Shown: piece by piece, positions 35,718-49,105 of the stretch | Layout: every line of letters starts with the position of its first letter | How positions within the stretch are numbered: the stretch's first letter is position 1 | NCBI RefSeq assembly: GCF_000219625.1 | Contig: NC_018218.1 | Coordinates: 5,022,001 to 5,086,000, forward strand | Source of the DNA: Zymoseptoria tritici IPO323 | Taxonomy: Eukaryota > Ascomycota > Dothideomycetes > Mycosphaerellales > Mycosphaerellaceae | DNA length: 64,000 nt | Direction: 5' to 3' | Program-made: the position numbers and the translations under genes | The notes under the pieces: model-generated | What the model was told of the DNA's origin: nothing | What the model saw: the letters and a program-made list of their open reading frames with translations, nothing else | The model's database searches: none

Positions 35718-36744
35718 ACGCTCCAGACCAATATCCCTGCGAACGGGCGTTCGTAATAACCCCATGCTCAATCCGATGCCGATCACATCCCCGTGCCGAC
35801 ACGTGGGCCAATCCGTCGCGGGTCGCGCCATCCAGCAGATGTGATGCACGTTCCAGTGCGATCATGCGGTACAAATATCCTCGCGACGATCTCCATGACC
35901 GTCTTTTGATCGTAGGACTGTGAAGCAGGAAGCAACATGGAGACGATACCGACACTGCCGATTCCAACGCATTTTCACAGCTGTCGTGAATTGCCCAAAG
36001 GGAAAATGTAGTGGTCAACGTAAGCACCCCTTTGCGCGTACGGTCCAGACTCCAAAGGTTATGCGACCTCTTTTCGCACTGTTCGCTCACTTTCTTGGTA
36101 TCCACGCAATAGCTTGTGGATGGCTTTGCTGTCTGCTGTCTCCATCTCACTTACTGAAGTCGATGGACGTGACCTTGACATCCGAAGACACACGGAAGGA
36201 TAGTCCGAGTGAATCCATAGCAAGGGAAAATGAAAGGAGGAAGTCCAATTCGGTCTGAAAATCTTCAACGCCACTTCGTGGGCGGTGCAGGAGTGCGCCA
36301 GTCCCCTTCCATCCACCACTGCGCTGCTTGTTCAAATACACACAAAGGCTGGCTGATCTGCGCTTCACATAGGAGGTAGAGACAGGGAGACCCAAGAATA
36401 CCTTAATCAAAGTCATGCTCGTACAACTCGACGTACGAGAAACAGAGTCGTCGCCCCTCATTTCTGCTGACTAAATCGGTGGCCGAGCTAGACCGAGGCT
36501 CGGCTAGCTGAGATGTCGACTCCACCTCTGATCCGACTTCATCTGGTCTTCATGTATGTATTGTGTTGAACCCTTTCCTGAATCATTATCTCTTTCCCAG
36601 CTCGGCTGTCAGAGACCTAAAATACTGAAGCATCGGAGCCGTTGTATCTACTAGCTTGAAGCCGGCGACTTAGCAGACGAGCCTCTTGGTCATCGAACAT
36701 CGATTAGGACCGCAGGCATCATTCAGAAGACACATTCCATAAGC
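35718..36744. other. Intergenic, right flank of the element and upstream region of acyl-CoA dehydrogenase
   Basis: Composition returns abruptly to the GC-richer host type. No gene is supported; a 150-codon minus-strand frame here has no protein-like features. Confidence 0.45.
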
Positions 36745-38094
36745 ATGACACAACAACGACAAAAGGTGGGGATGCCTCAAGGAATTCCGGAAACAGCTCC
36801 CAAAACTCCCACCAACACATTCGGTAATCCCGCTCCATGGAGTGAACCGGCCTGGTCTCAAGGTGTGGCAAGTCCATATTACAAGGACTCGCATCGTGAA
36901 CTACGAAAGACGATCCGCAAGTACATCGACACAAACATCATCCCCGAACATCTCGCTTGGGAAGAGAAGGGCGAGGCGCCACGGTCTGTCCAACTCGACT
37001 GGGCCAAGTCCGGCTTTGCCTTCTCCGATGTGCCTATGAAATACCGACCAGAAGGCATCCCATATCCGGCTGGCATTCCTCTTGACAAGCTTGATGTGTT
37101 CCATCTGCTCGTACAGACGGACGAGACATCAAGAGTGGAAGGTGGCGTGATGTCAGGATTGGGAGGAGGATCAGTAATCGGTATTCCTCCGGTCATCCAT
37201 CACGGCACGGACGAGCAGAAGAGGAAGTGGTTGCCTGGTCTGTTCAGCTGGGAGACGAGCTTTTGTCTGGGCATTACAGAGCCGAGCGGAGGTTCCGACG
37301 TTGCGAATATACAGACCACGGCGACCAAGACCAAAGATGGAAAGTTCTACGTTATCAACGGATACAAGAAGTGGATCACTGGCGCACCCTGGGCCACGCA
37401 TATGACGACCGCGGTCCGGACTGGTGGTAAAGGCATGGGAGGCATCTCCGTCGTGGTGGTACCGCTGGACTCCAAGGGCGTCAGTCTCCGCCGGATTCCG
37501 AACAGCGGCCAGCACGCAGGAGGTGCATCCCTGGTCGAGCTGGATGACGTTCATGTCCCAGTGGAGAACCTGCTCGGAAAGGAGAACCAAGGCTTCAAGG
37601 TCATCATGGTGAACTTCAACCGCGAGCGCTTCATCATGTCGGTCTCCTCCAACCGCAAAGCACGGACCTGTCTCGCCGTGGCTTTCGACTATGCCAACAA
37701 GCGCGAGACGTTCGGCAAGCCCTTGATCTCCAATCAAATCATCGCCGCAAAGTTCGCCACCATCGCACGATATGTCGAGTCGCACTGGGCATGGTTGGAG
37801 CAGATCGCGTACGCGGTGCAGCAGTCTCCGCTTGGGTTCCAGGATCCTGATGTCGCGGGCAGGATTGCGTTGGCCAAGGTGCAAGCGGGTAGGATCCAGG
37901 AACTGGCAAATCGGGAGGCACAGCAGGTTTTGGGCGGAGCTGGGTATCAGAGAGGTGGACCGGGAGCGGTTGTAGAGCAAATGAGTCGAGATCTGAGGAT
38001 GATGGTTGTTGGCGGAGGATCAGAGGAGATCATTGCGGATTTGGCGGTCCGTCAGGAGACGATCCAAGCAAAGAAGAGAGGGTGGAAGTTGTGA
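36745..38094 (+). CDS. Acyl-CoA dehydrogenase family protein
   Basis: Intronless, 449 codons, from ATG at 36745 to TGA at 38092-38094. Acyl-CoA dehydrogenases oxidise the alpha-beta bond of acyl-CoA with FAD. The three-part fold is visible: a helical N-domain (about 50-165), a beta domain with 'CLGITEPSGGSDVANIQTTA' and 'INGYKKWITGAPWATHM', and a C-terminal helical domain with 'RFIMSVSSNRKARTCLAVAFDYA', 'QQVLGGAGYQR' and 'VGGGSEEIIADLAVRQ'. The 'GGGSEEI' motif is near where many members place the catalytic glutamate. There is no clear mitochondrial presequence and the C-terminus 'GWKL' is not a canonical peroxisomal SKL, so location is open. Substrate chain length cannot be told. Confidence 0.88.
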   Translation: MTQQRQKVGMPQGIPETAPKTPTNTFGNPAPWSEPAWSQGVASPYYKDSHRELRKTIRKYIDTNIIPEHLAWEEKGEAPRSVQLDWAKSGFAFSDVPMKYRPEGIPYPAGIPLDKLDVFHLLVQTDETSRVEGGVMSGLGGGSVIGIPPVIHHGTDEQKRKWLPGLFSWETSFCLGITEPSGGSDVANIQTTATKTKDGKFYVINGYKKWITGAPWATHMTTAVRTGGKGMGGISVVVVPLDSKGVSLRRIPNSGQHAGGASLVELDDVHVPVENLLGKENQGFKVIMVNFNRERFIMSVSSNRKARTCLAVAFDYANKRETFGKPLISNQIIAAKFATIARYVESHWAWLEQIAYAVQQSPLGFQDPDVAGRIALAKVQAGRIQELANREAQQVLGGAGYQRGGPGAVVEQMSRDLRMMVVGGGSEEIIADLAVRQETIQAKKRGWKL

Positions 38095-41000
38095 GCTCGG
38101 GATGGATTGGGGATTTGACCAATGGGTTCGACATAGCGCAGTCTTCAGGAACTGTGAATCGTGCTGTAGCCGTTGAATTGGCCCCCTCCAGACAAATAGA
38201 TCACAATAGATCATCATTGACGTCGGGACCTGACAGAGCTTTATCCTTCGAAAGAAGGTGCTGCTGCCTGAGGCAAAGTATCTGCTTAGTAACGTACCTC
38301 TCCCGTACCGACTCCCGTCGTGCCGCTCCGTCCATTCTCTGCCTCTTCCAAGTTCCTTTCTCAGAACCAGAAGCTGTCAACTTGTCAAGCTGTGAGTGCT
38401 CAATATCATCGAACGACGTCCCAGATCCAGACTTCCAGCAAGTACATGCCTGACGATAAGCGATCGTACAAAGCATAAGTTCTGTGCTCAAGCTGTCCTG
38501 CGAAGTCGATCGAGCTCCCGAAAATTCGCGCCACACCGCCGGCACGCGAGCCGCCTGTACATGAAAGCACAAGCCTGACGAGGAATTGCACAAGCCCGAC
38601 GAGGAGTTGCAATATTGGTTTCGGTAAGGATCGAGTTCATGCAGCTGTCCGGTTCGGCTGCACTTGTTGAGCGTCTGTACTTACATTTAGTACCCTCGCG
38701 CCATCAGCATGCACACTGACGACGTGGAGGTAAGCTTTCTCACCCACAGAGCGTTGATCGTGATAACGGTCCTGTCCTGGCACGCCATGTGGCCATGCCA
38801 CAAAACGTTCTCAAGCAGAACGGTGCACGATGGCAACGGCTCTCAGATGTGCGGAGGTCGTTGCAATTTGAGGCTGAGACAACGTGCAAGCTTCGATGCT
38901 GTCCCCTTCGGAGCATTGAAAAGTGGGGACCCTTTCGGAGCTTGGGGTCAGCACCAGATTCGTATTTCTCCGGTCTCACTGCGAGGCGACTCATCCTCGA
39001 GGAGGGTCTGAGACATTTTTCTCATGGTCCGCTAGCAGGCTGACGGGCTGATATATCTTTGAGGGACTATCACGACCTCATGCACTAAGAGGGCTGTCTT
39101 GCCCTCAAGGAGAGCTCTTGCAGGCGATCACTACGAGGCCGAGCCGCACTTGGTGTTGATGAGCAGTGAGAACTCCATCAGGCTTCGACGCTTCGCTCCA
39201 GATCCAGTCACGACTAACACGTGTAGCCGATGCCGAAAGAAGCACATGCACGCAGGCGGGCCCGATCTGGCATGTACACTACACTATATTCGATCGCGAT
39301 CGCAGAGATCGAATTAAGCAGCCAGAGCTCTGCAAGGCGGAGGTTAAGGTTCGCTATCAAGTGTCCGGCTTTTGGCGGACCGGTTCACAACCGTCGAAAC
39401 GTCCCGTCTTCTTGGCCCCACGCCTGCTTTGGGGATTGGACTGGAGGAACCTTCGCTGGTGAGAAAAGCCATCGAGATGGTTTCCCTGAACCAGTTCGGA
39501 CTATTCTCCAGCTCTACTACTATGGACCCCTGCTATGCCCACGGCTACAGCACTCGCACGACGGACAGCCTCTCTATCGCGAATGCAACCCGGAGAAGTC
39601 CATGACGGTAATGGAGTATTCGGTGCACGCCGCCACGACTCCTCGCTCGGCCAGCGCATGCAAGGCTTGCTGTGCTGTACAACGCCTGGCTCAATCCTCA
39701 ATGGATTTGGATTTGGACGAGGCGTTCACCGCTCGGCTCCGAGACCGAAAATCGTTTACCCATGCCACGAACTATTCGAGTACCCAAGTACCCGGTAAGA
39801 ATGTCCCTCGACAAAAAGCCGTGAGACAGTCTCACTGCCACATGGTCTGCAGCGTGGGCGCTCGGAGATTGGTCTTTCACATCATTCCAAGATGAACATT
39901 GCTATTGCTATGTAATTTGCTGTGCATGAATCGAGAGATGAGCGCGCCATGCTTTGGCACATGGAGGCCAGGATTGACGTTTTGCTGAAGCCCTATGCCG
40001 GATTGAGGCCAGAACTAACGGTGCTGTTGCAGATCGGACGATACGCAGCAGCGACGAAACAGTGTGGAAAGGACGACGGCAAGCCCACCGCCGTTCACGA
40101 GTCATCAGCTGGGCCTGTGTGCACCAACGCATTTTGGAGTGTATTGTCTCGATTGAGTTAGGACCAAGCCCACATGCAAGGACGGAAATCGGACGTCCCA
40201 ACATCGCACTTAACCCTTCGCCGCCTCCCGACGCCTCCCGCGACATACAGAGTTCAGACTACACGTCTCCCTCTGCGAAGCTCAAACTCCACATCCTGCA
40301 TCCACCTATGCTTGGACAGTGGATTTCGTTATATCGCTGCCGGAGGTATACGTCGTCGGCGCCAGCATTATCGAACCTCCTTCGCTTCAGCATGCCGCCG
40401 GGTTATCATTCGCCGCCTGGCGCGCCCGGGCTTCGGGCTGTATCATCTATCGGCTGAACTCCTTTCTACAAAAGCGGTGGGAGCATGGAGATGAGCGCTT
40501 CTGGTACCTCAACTGAGTCCTGACGAAGGCGAATTCCACCACTCTAGACGATGCCGACCTCCGACTGAACTCTCCTGAGTCTTCAGCGCTACGACTTCGC
40601 GCTGACTCCAGCCAGCACGCTCCGCATGTCTGGCACGAACCTTGCCTCGGGTCACTCCAATCTACGCAGCGCGAACACAGGAGTCATTGCCGCCTGGTCT
40701 GGAATGCTCAGACCTCTGAGCAGACATCGCTGCAGTCATTTTGGTACGATGTTGAACTCGCCAAGAAGCTTCCGCATTCGTGTCTGGCCCCAAAGAAGTT
40801 CGGTCCAGCCATATACCGCCCAACCGATCCTCGAGGCCAAGCTCCGCATGATATGCTAGGCCCGCTTCCCAATGTGGTATCTGCATTCTAGCTCAGCAAC
40901 CAGTCGGAAACCCTTGCGGCAACGCTATCTGCAATGCTGCATGAGCATTGAGGCTCCAAGTGGATATCCCGCTGATAGTCCCGAAAAGCTTCGCCTCATC

Positions 41001-41431
41001 CGACGTCTTACGCAGGTAAGCGCCACGTGCAGGATTATCTCTTGCCATATCGATCTGTCATCCCATCTCCATGCGGCAAGAGTCGTGCGCGGGCTCTAGA
41101 GCCAGCCGTCCGCAAGCGTATGCTCTGTTAACTCGTTGGGAAGATGTACCTGGCCCGAGCACATGCGTTCTTTGAGAAGTCTTCGCGAAGGATACCATCA
41201 GATCTCATGCATGGCGCTTGCGCAACGATCGACGAGAGTGGAGAGCTATCTGCCAGGTCTCCAGAGCTTTTGCCATGTAGGTCGCGTCGCCCGCAATTTT
41301 TTTTGGTTTCATCATTGTTTGTTCATTGTTTGTTCAGTCGCGACAGCTTCAGCTCGAGCTCTTCTCGACAGAGTTGACAGGCGTTCGTCGCCCAGGTGCT
41401 CACCAACATCAGTTGTGGACATTCACTCGCA
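38095..41431. other. Long intergenic region, 3.3 kb, with a possible Zn2Cys6 relic
   Basis: No intact gene. Near 39220-39290 the plus strand reads 'NTCSRCRKKHMHAGG', like the start of a fungal Zn2Cys6 DNA-binding domain with the third Cys position changed. It has no continuation and is probably decayed or chance. The rest shows short overlapping frames only. The final part includes the promoter of the glucan synthase gene. Confidence 0.4.
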
Positions 41432-44400
41432 ATGATGTTCGCACAACGGGTTGTGGCGGTCTTTTTGATCCTGCTCGGGGTCGTTCCTGCCTACAGATAT
41501 GATCCAGAGTACACCGAGTACAACCTGAACCAGAATCAGTTCACCGAGAACCCACTGGAGTATTGGGGATACTGGCACGAGGATGCGGCGGATTACACAC
41601 CTTCGCCGGAGAACTGGCGAATGCCATTCTATACCCTTTTCCTCGATCGATTCGTCAACGGAGATCCATACAACGATGAGATCAATGGCACAGCTTTCGA
41701 AAGAGATCCGAATTCCAACCAGATGCGTCACGGCGGAGATCTTCAAGGCCTGTAAGTAATGAAAGAGCTGAAAGCTGCACAAGCATCGCAGAGCATAGGC
41801 TAGCTGCTGGCAGTGAATTGGCCGTGTCAGCAACATACTAATGCATAAATAGTATTGACACTCTTGACTACCTTTCCGGGATGGGCATCAAAGTGAGCTC
41901 AGCCGTTGGCAGCTGTTTGCAACTGTAACGTCAACTAAACTTTTTTCAGGCATTGTACATTGCAGGCTCGCCATTTATGAACCAACCTTGGGGCTACGAT
42001 CAATACTCTCCCATCGATCTGACTCTCCTCGAACCGCATTTCGGTACGCTCGAAACATGGCGTCGAGCCGTTATGGAAATTCACAAGCGAGGTAAGCAAT
42101 CCATTCAATCCGCTTCACAAAAGCTTCAAAGAACACACTCTTAACAGTATTCACCGCATTAGGCATGCGAGTGGTCCTCGACAACACCATTGCTACGCTC
42201 GGCGATCTCATTGGTTTCGAAGGCTACTTGAACACCTCCACCCCATTCACCGTGAAAGAGCATCGTGCGCAGTGGAAGACGGACCGCAGATATTTGGACT
42301 TCGACTTTGGCAACACCTACAACGAGACCTGCACTTACCCACGTTTCTGGAACGAGACTGGCTATCCGATTGATCAGCCTATTCGCGACCAACTGGTCGG
42401 TTGCTACGATTCTGACTTCGATCAGTATGGTGACACCGAAGCTTTCGGGGTCTACCCTGACTGGCGTCGTCAGATCACCAAGTTCGCTGTAAGTGGTTTA
42501 GATCCAATGCCTGGGTATATGCGCTGACAAGCAATTTGTACAGTCCGTCCAAGATCGTCTCCGAGAATGGCACCCACCGGTTCGCGCGAAGCTGGAGAAC
42601 TTCTACTGCATGTTGATCGCCCAGTTGGACATTGACGGTTTCCGCTACGATAAAGCTACTCAGGGCACCCCGGATGCGATCGCCGCCATGAGCGCATCTT
42701 TCAGAGAATGCGCCAGGAGGCATGGAAAGCAGAACTTTGTGAGTGTGCTACACATCTGGAACTTGCAGTCCTGAGCTGACTTGTGGGACAGTACATCACT
42801 GGTGAAATCACCGGCGGCAACACGTTTGCCAGCATCTACGTTGGACGTGGTCGTCAACCGGATCAGTTGCCCGAGAACCTCACTCAAGCGGTTACCCTTA
42901 AGCACAACTCCTCGCACCAATATTTTCTCCGAGCGGAACAGGAAAGCGCCATGGACTCGGGTGCCTTCCATTATACCGTAAGTTCTTGCCTCGTTTCATC
43001 TGGCCAATGGAGGACCTTGGCTAACTTTGGATAGATCTATCGCACACTCACTCGATTCTTGGGCATGGACGGTAACCTCGAAGCTGGTTACGATGCTCCA
43101 CGCAACTGGGTCGACATGTGGAACACCTTGCTTCTCACCAACGATATGACCAACGCCAACACCGGAGACTTCGACCCGCGTCACATGTACGGCGTAACGA
43201 ACCAAGATGTCTTCCGCTGGCCAGCCATTCGTCAAGGTCTCCATCGCCAGATCGTCGGCCACTTCATCACCACTCTACTTATGCCGGGTATCCCGAAACT
43301 CCTCTGGGGTGAAGAGCAAGCATTTTACGTCTTGGACAGCACCAACTCAAACTACATGTTTGGCAGACAGCCTTTGTCTGCGGCAACAGCTTGGCAAACT
43401 CACGGATGCTACGGCTTGGACTCCACACAATACTATCAGATGCCTCTCGAGGCGGCCAGAAATGGCTGCAACGATGACACTGTCAGTCAAGATCACCGCG
43501 ATCCATCTGCGCCGGTCCGCAATATCTTGCGCCGAATGTACCACCTTCGCGAAGTGTACCCCGTCTTGAACGATGGATTCTTCCTGCAACAATTGTCCAA
43601 CATGACCGAGGGCATGGTCTACAGGGGTTCCAGTGGTGTTGTGACTGACACTGGCTTGTGGTCTGTCATGCGCTCGACATTCGTAGGTGTCCAGGATCTG
43701 AACAAGAATACTCAAGCAAACACAACGGTCACTACGACCAGCGATGAGACCAGCGAGGACGCTATCGATGTAATGGTAGATGCCCTTGGAGGAAACGCAA
43801 CGGTTGCAACTAGCAAAGGAAACACAACCATCTTTACAAGCGGAGAAAATACTACGATCACGACCACGGACAACACCACAGACTCAGCGATTGCCAACAG
43901 GAACGCTAACTTGCCAATCTGGCTCATCTTCACGAATCTGAACGAGACCAAGCGCTTCGAGTTCAACTGCAGTGACAACGCCACCGATCTGAACACGACT
44001 GCCTTGATCTCCCCATACCCGGCCGGCACGAAGATCAAGAACCTGTTTCATCCTTACGACGAGCACACTCTGATCAACTCCACCCAGACTCTTTATATCA
44101 GCAACTCGACCGAGCCAAACGGATGCCTTCGCGAACTCGAGGTGCCACCCTTTGGATTCGCGGCATACGTCCCAGCCAGCGACTGGGTTGGTCCAGAGCC
44201 GGTGATCACCAAATTCTCTCCCGGTCACGATGCGTCAATACTGTCCACCCGCGACAAGCGAGTGGAGGTCCAGCTGGAATTTTCCCAGTCCATGGATTGT
44301 AACAATGTGACCCGAAGCATTACATTCGAATCCTCAACAGACAATGGCGATATCCGACCCACGGTTGATCGGGACACCATCAAGTGCGGCGCCATTGCCA

Positions 44401-47400
44401 ATCCGGAGAACTCGACTTTGGTTGCGGGCATTCCATCTGCCTGGTTCTGGTCGGCGAAACTGAGGAATGTTGAGGACGGCGTTCATCGTCTCACTGTTCC
44501 CGTCGTCAAGACTCTGAGCGGAAGCCAGTTGACCAAGTCAAGGGACCACTTTCTTATACGTGTGGGTCAGCCCAACAACCCCATCGTTTTCACCCGAACA
44601 GCCAACTACTCCTCGACACTGCTTGTGCAGGCTTCCGATGACAAGCTCATGCTCAACCACTCGGCGGCTGGCGCGGATCTTTTCAGGTATTCGACCAACT
44701 TTGGAACTAGCTTCTCGGATTGGACGCCATACACCGGAGGTATGACCGAGGTCGAGAAGCAACCCTGGTCGGGAACGAAGAAGCAGGCTTGGAAGGGCGA
44801 GCACGTCCGTGTTGAGTACTTCAGCCGCTTCCGTGGCTCGAGCGACCACGTTCAGCAGGCCGATCTTGACAGCAAGCCGCGAAGACTTCCAAACTTGTTC
44901 TTGAACGGACCGTACAACTCATATGGATACGACGCGGGGCTTGACAACACTTTCAAATTGTCGAACGACGGCGAGTGGAGCATCCCCTGGATGACCGAGT
45001 GGAGTGCCTCTGGCTCTGTCGCCCAGCTCAACGTCTGGGGCATGAATCCAGATGGCCAACCCGATCAGACCATTGTCCTGGGAGATATCGACGGAGACTC
45101 GGTCCTCGACCGTCTGCCGCCATCCTCGCTGGCTAAGTTGGTGCTCAACATCACGATGCCGCCGCCCAAGCCACATCTTGCGTGGAAGATCGCCGTGAAC
45201 GACGGGAACATGCGCTTCGCACTGATTCCGACCGGCAACATGTGGCACCAGCTCACTCTTTACGTTCTCCTCTGGACTGTGCCGTTAATTACTGCTGCGC
45301 TGTCCGCTTGGGTCTTTGTCCTCGGTTTCTACAAGGTCAAATTCAACAAGATCGGCGCTACTGAAAAGATCCGCAGCGTTCTACCTGTCGCCATCAGGAA
45401 ACCGCTCAGAAAGCTTTTCCATCGTAGGACGCCCTCATCGGAACGATTCCTGCAGGAGGTCGCAAAACCCAGCCTTGAGAACTCTCTCGAAAATCAGCGG
45501 ACCGTGCTGATCGCTACCATGGAGTACAACATCGATGACTGGAACATCAAGATCAAGATCGGTGGACTTGGAGTCATGTCCCAACTGATGGGCAACAACG
45601 TTCCCAATCTCATCTGGGTTGTTCCTTGTGTCGGTGGCATCGACTATCCGATCGACGAAGAGGCACCACCCATGAATGTCACCATCCTCGGCTCCACTTA
45701 CACCGTCAACGTGCAATACCACACCGTGAAGAACATCACCTACGTCCTATTGGATGCGCCGGTCTTCAGGAAACAGACAAAGGCTGAGCCATACCCTGCC
45801 CGCATGGACGACATGGAGTCCGCCATCTACTACAGCGCTTGGAACCAGTGCATTGCACAGGCCATTCAGCGCTTCCCGGAGGTCGACATTTACCATATCA
45901 ACGATTACCATGGCACAGTCGCTCCTTTGTACCTTCTGCCGAGAACGATCCCGGTCTGTCTATCGCTTCACAACGCCGAATTTCAAGGTCTGTGGCCGAT
46001 GCGGAAATCTGCCGAGAAGGAGGAAATCTGCATGGTGTTCAACTTGCCCGTTGATACTGTGACGAAATATGTTCAGGTAAGGTATTTCTCAAAATGCCTA
46101 ATCTGGCTTTGCTTTGTGCTAACTTTTGAATCTAGTTTGGACAAGTTTTCAACTTACTGCACGCCGGTGCATCGTTATTACGATTGCATCAAGAAGGTTT
46201 TGGTGCGGTCGGTGTGTCGACCAAGTACGGAAAGAGGTCACATGCTCGCTACTCCATCTTCTGGGGTCTCGGCGAAGTCAAGGCTTTGCAAAACCCCGAC
46301 CCGTCGGATCTTGGAGCCATCGAAGAGCCCAGCGACACTCCTGCGGACATCACCGTCGACGCCGAGTGGGAGCAGAGTCGACTCCAGCTCCGTGTCGAGG
46401 CACAGGAATGGGCCGGCCTCGAGATCAATCCGAACGCTGAGCTCTTCGTCTTTGTGGGCCGCTGGAGTATGCAGAAGGGTGTTGATCTCATCGCAGATGC
46501 ATTCCCTAGCATCCTGGAGAAGAACCCGAATGTACAGCTTATTACCATCGGACCGGTAATCGATCTCTACGGAAAGTTTGCTGCTCTAAAACTGGACAAG
46601 CTGATGGAGAAGTATCCCGGGCGGGTCTGCTCCAAGCCTGTCTTTACACAATTACCGCCTTGCGTTTTCACTGGCGCAGAGTTTGCCCTCATTCCGTCCA
46701 GAGACGAGCCTTTCGGCCTCGTTGCCGTCGAGTTCGGAAGAAAGGGTGCTCTCGGCGTCGGTGCTCGAGTCGGTGGACTAGGACAGATGCCTGGATGGTG
46801 GTTTACCGTCGAGAGTACTTCAACTTCGCACATGCTCAATCAGTTCAAAGGCGCCATCCGCGAGGCCATGGCTTCGTCGTTCGAGACACGAGCGAAGATG
46901 CGCGCAATTTCGGCTAAGCAGCGATTCCCGGTCGCGCAATGGCGCAAAGAACTCGACGAGCTTCAGTCGAAAGCTATCAGGATGCACGACAAGATACGCA
47001 ACAGGAAGTCGATGGGCTCGTCGTCGACGGCATCGACCCTGGTACCATCGGAGCCCTCCTTGCCATCAGAGCCATCCTTGTCTTCCGAAACCAGCCTTAG
47101 CCCGCCGGCGAGTGCTGCAGCTTCGCGGCGCCAATCCTTCGACTTCGAATTCCAGACCGCTTCTGAAGAGGATGGCCTGAATATGTCAAGCAGGTCGAGA
47201 CGGTATTCCTCCACTTCTCAGGTCTCCTCGCTTGAGGTCTCCGATGAGGACGACGTTCGTGGACATCCTGGCGGAGACATCGTTCCAGATCTGCCGCCAA
47301 TACCTGCTCCAGCACGCTACTCCACGTCCAATATGAGCAGTCTGAGTCCTCTTCCTCGCACTGAGAGTAGCCGACGTATCTCTCGTCTGCCTACTGAACT

Positions 47401-49105
47401 TTCCATGGAAAAGGTCGTCGGAGAGAAGACTGATTACAATCTGCAGGAAGTCGATCCTTTCTTCACGGACAGCAATGGCACCTTCTTCAAGAAGTTTGAG
47501 AAGATGCTCGAGAATCTCAACGGCAAGAACTCGGAGACATCCAACTGCATCGAGGAGTATCTTCTCAAGTCCGAGAAGGACTGGGCTTCAAACGTTCGCA
47601 ATGCCAGACTGGGAAGGAACAAGAGCGAAACCAATCTGTCGATTTGGAACAAACGCACAGTCTCAGTCAATGTGTCTCCTGTAATCACGGAGCTCTTTGA
47701 CTCGGATTCGGATTTGGAAATGAACGGGTCGCCCCTTCCTACCAACGGCGAGTACCAACTCGCGCCCGGTTATACTCCCCCACGAGGCCTCCGCAACTGG
47801 ATGCAAATCCGCCTTGGAACTTGGCCTTTGTACAGCTTCTTGCTTGCACTTGCGCAAGTGATCAGCGCTAATTCCTATCAAATTACCCTCCTGACCGGAG
47901 AGGTGGGCCAGCCAGCAGGAAAACTCTACGCCATCGCCTCCATCTACCTGGCCACCTCCATTGGCTGGTGGATCATGTACCGACGTCTCTCTTCTCACTA
48001 CGCTCTCTCCCTGCCCTTCCTGTTCTATGGTCTGGCCTTCTTTTTCATTGGCATCGCGCACTACGCCGGTTACAACGGAGCCAACTGGATCCAGAACGTC
48101 GGAACAGGATGCTACGCTGTCGCTTCCAGTTCTGGCTCGCTGTACTTCGCTCTCAACTTTGGCGATGATGCTGGTGGAAGGGTGCACAACTGGGTGTTCC
48201 GTGCTTGCATGATTCAAGGAACACAGCAAGTCTGGGTCGTGGCACTCTGGTACTGGGGACGAGTCATCACTCACCAGTCTACTCTGGGCCACGTTACAAG
48301 CGTTGGCGATGGCTTCGCAGGAACCTGGAAGATCACCGCAGTCGCACTACCCATCGCCGCGCTTCTCTGGGCCATTGGACTCATCCTATACTTCGGCCTA
48401 CCGGCATACTACCGACAAAGTCCCGGCGATACGCCCGCGTTCTACTCGTCCATCATTCGGAGGAAGGTCGTTATCATGTTCGGCGTCATGGTCTTGGTTC
48501 AAAACTTCTTCATGAGTGCACCCTACGGTCGAAACTGGACGTTCTTGTTCAGCAGCAGCCATGTGCCCAACTGGCAGATCTTCCTCCTGGCCATGGGATT
48601 CTTTATCGGCGTTTGGGGCGTATCACTCTGGATCCTTGGCTACTACTCCCGAGCGCATACGTGGTTGATGCCCGTCTTCGCCATTGGACTGGGCGCGCCG
48701 CGCTTCGTGCAGATCTGGTGGGGAACCAGTGGGCTGGGCTTGTGGTTACCGTGGGCTGGCGGGACTTTCATCTCGAGCGTCTTCGCTTCGAGATCAGTGT
48801 GGTTGTGGCTCGGAGTTCTGGATTCACTGCAAGGCGTCGGTCTTGGTATGATCCTCCTGAGCACGCTGACTCGCTCGCATGTCGCATTTACAGTGACGGG
48901 CTGTCAAGTCATCGGTGCCGCAGTGACCATTCTGGCACGAGCGGTAGCACCGAACAGAATTGGACCCGGACTCATCTCGCCGGATATCAGCGGTGGTCTT
49001 GAGGCGATTCTGCAACCCTGGTTCTGGGTCGGTCTGATCTTACAATTGTTGCTTTGTGTGGGCTTCTTCAAGGTGTACAGGAAGGAGCAGCTGCAAAAGC
49101 CTTGA
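41432..49105 (+). CDS. ags1: Alpha-1,3-glucan synthase
   Basis: Eight exons (41432-41751, 41853-41892, 41950-42091, 42163-42488, 42544-42738, 42792-42977, 43035-46076, 46136-49105) give 2406 codons, the usual length. This plasma-membrane enzyme makes cell-wall alpha-1,3-glucan. Order: signal peptide ('VVAVFLILLGVVPAYR'); extracellular GH13 amylase-like domain (about 50-500, 'LDIDGFRYDKAT' near 305, 'YITGEITGG' near 345); beta-rich region; one membrane span near 1138-1167 ('LYVLLWTVPLITAALSAWVF'); cytosolic GT5 glycogen-synthase-like domain ('IKIGGLGVMSQLMG' near 1241, 'HQEGFGAVGVSTKYG'); Ser-rich linker; about ten membrane spans from ~1970. Within the extracellular part, residues about 625-690 form a Thr/Asn-rich insert with several N-x-T sites, seemingly lineage-specific. 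Confidence 0.96.

Noticed and set aside
35698..36150. Minus-strand 150-codon frame beside the right terminal repeat
   Set aside because: Ends inside the inverted repeat and has no protein-like features.
39230..39895. Plus-strand 221-codon frame in the 3.3-kb gap
   Set aside because: Long but without domain, conserved pattern or sensible composition; likely chance in GC-rich DNA.
48205..49002. Plus-strand 265-codon frame in the glucan synthase C-terminus
   Set aside because: Alternative frame of the multi-span membrane domain of the synthase.
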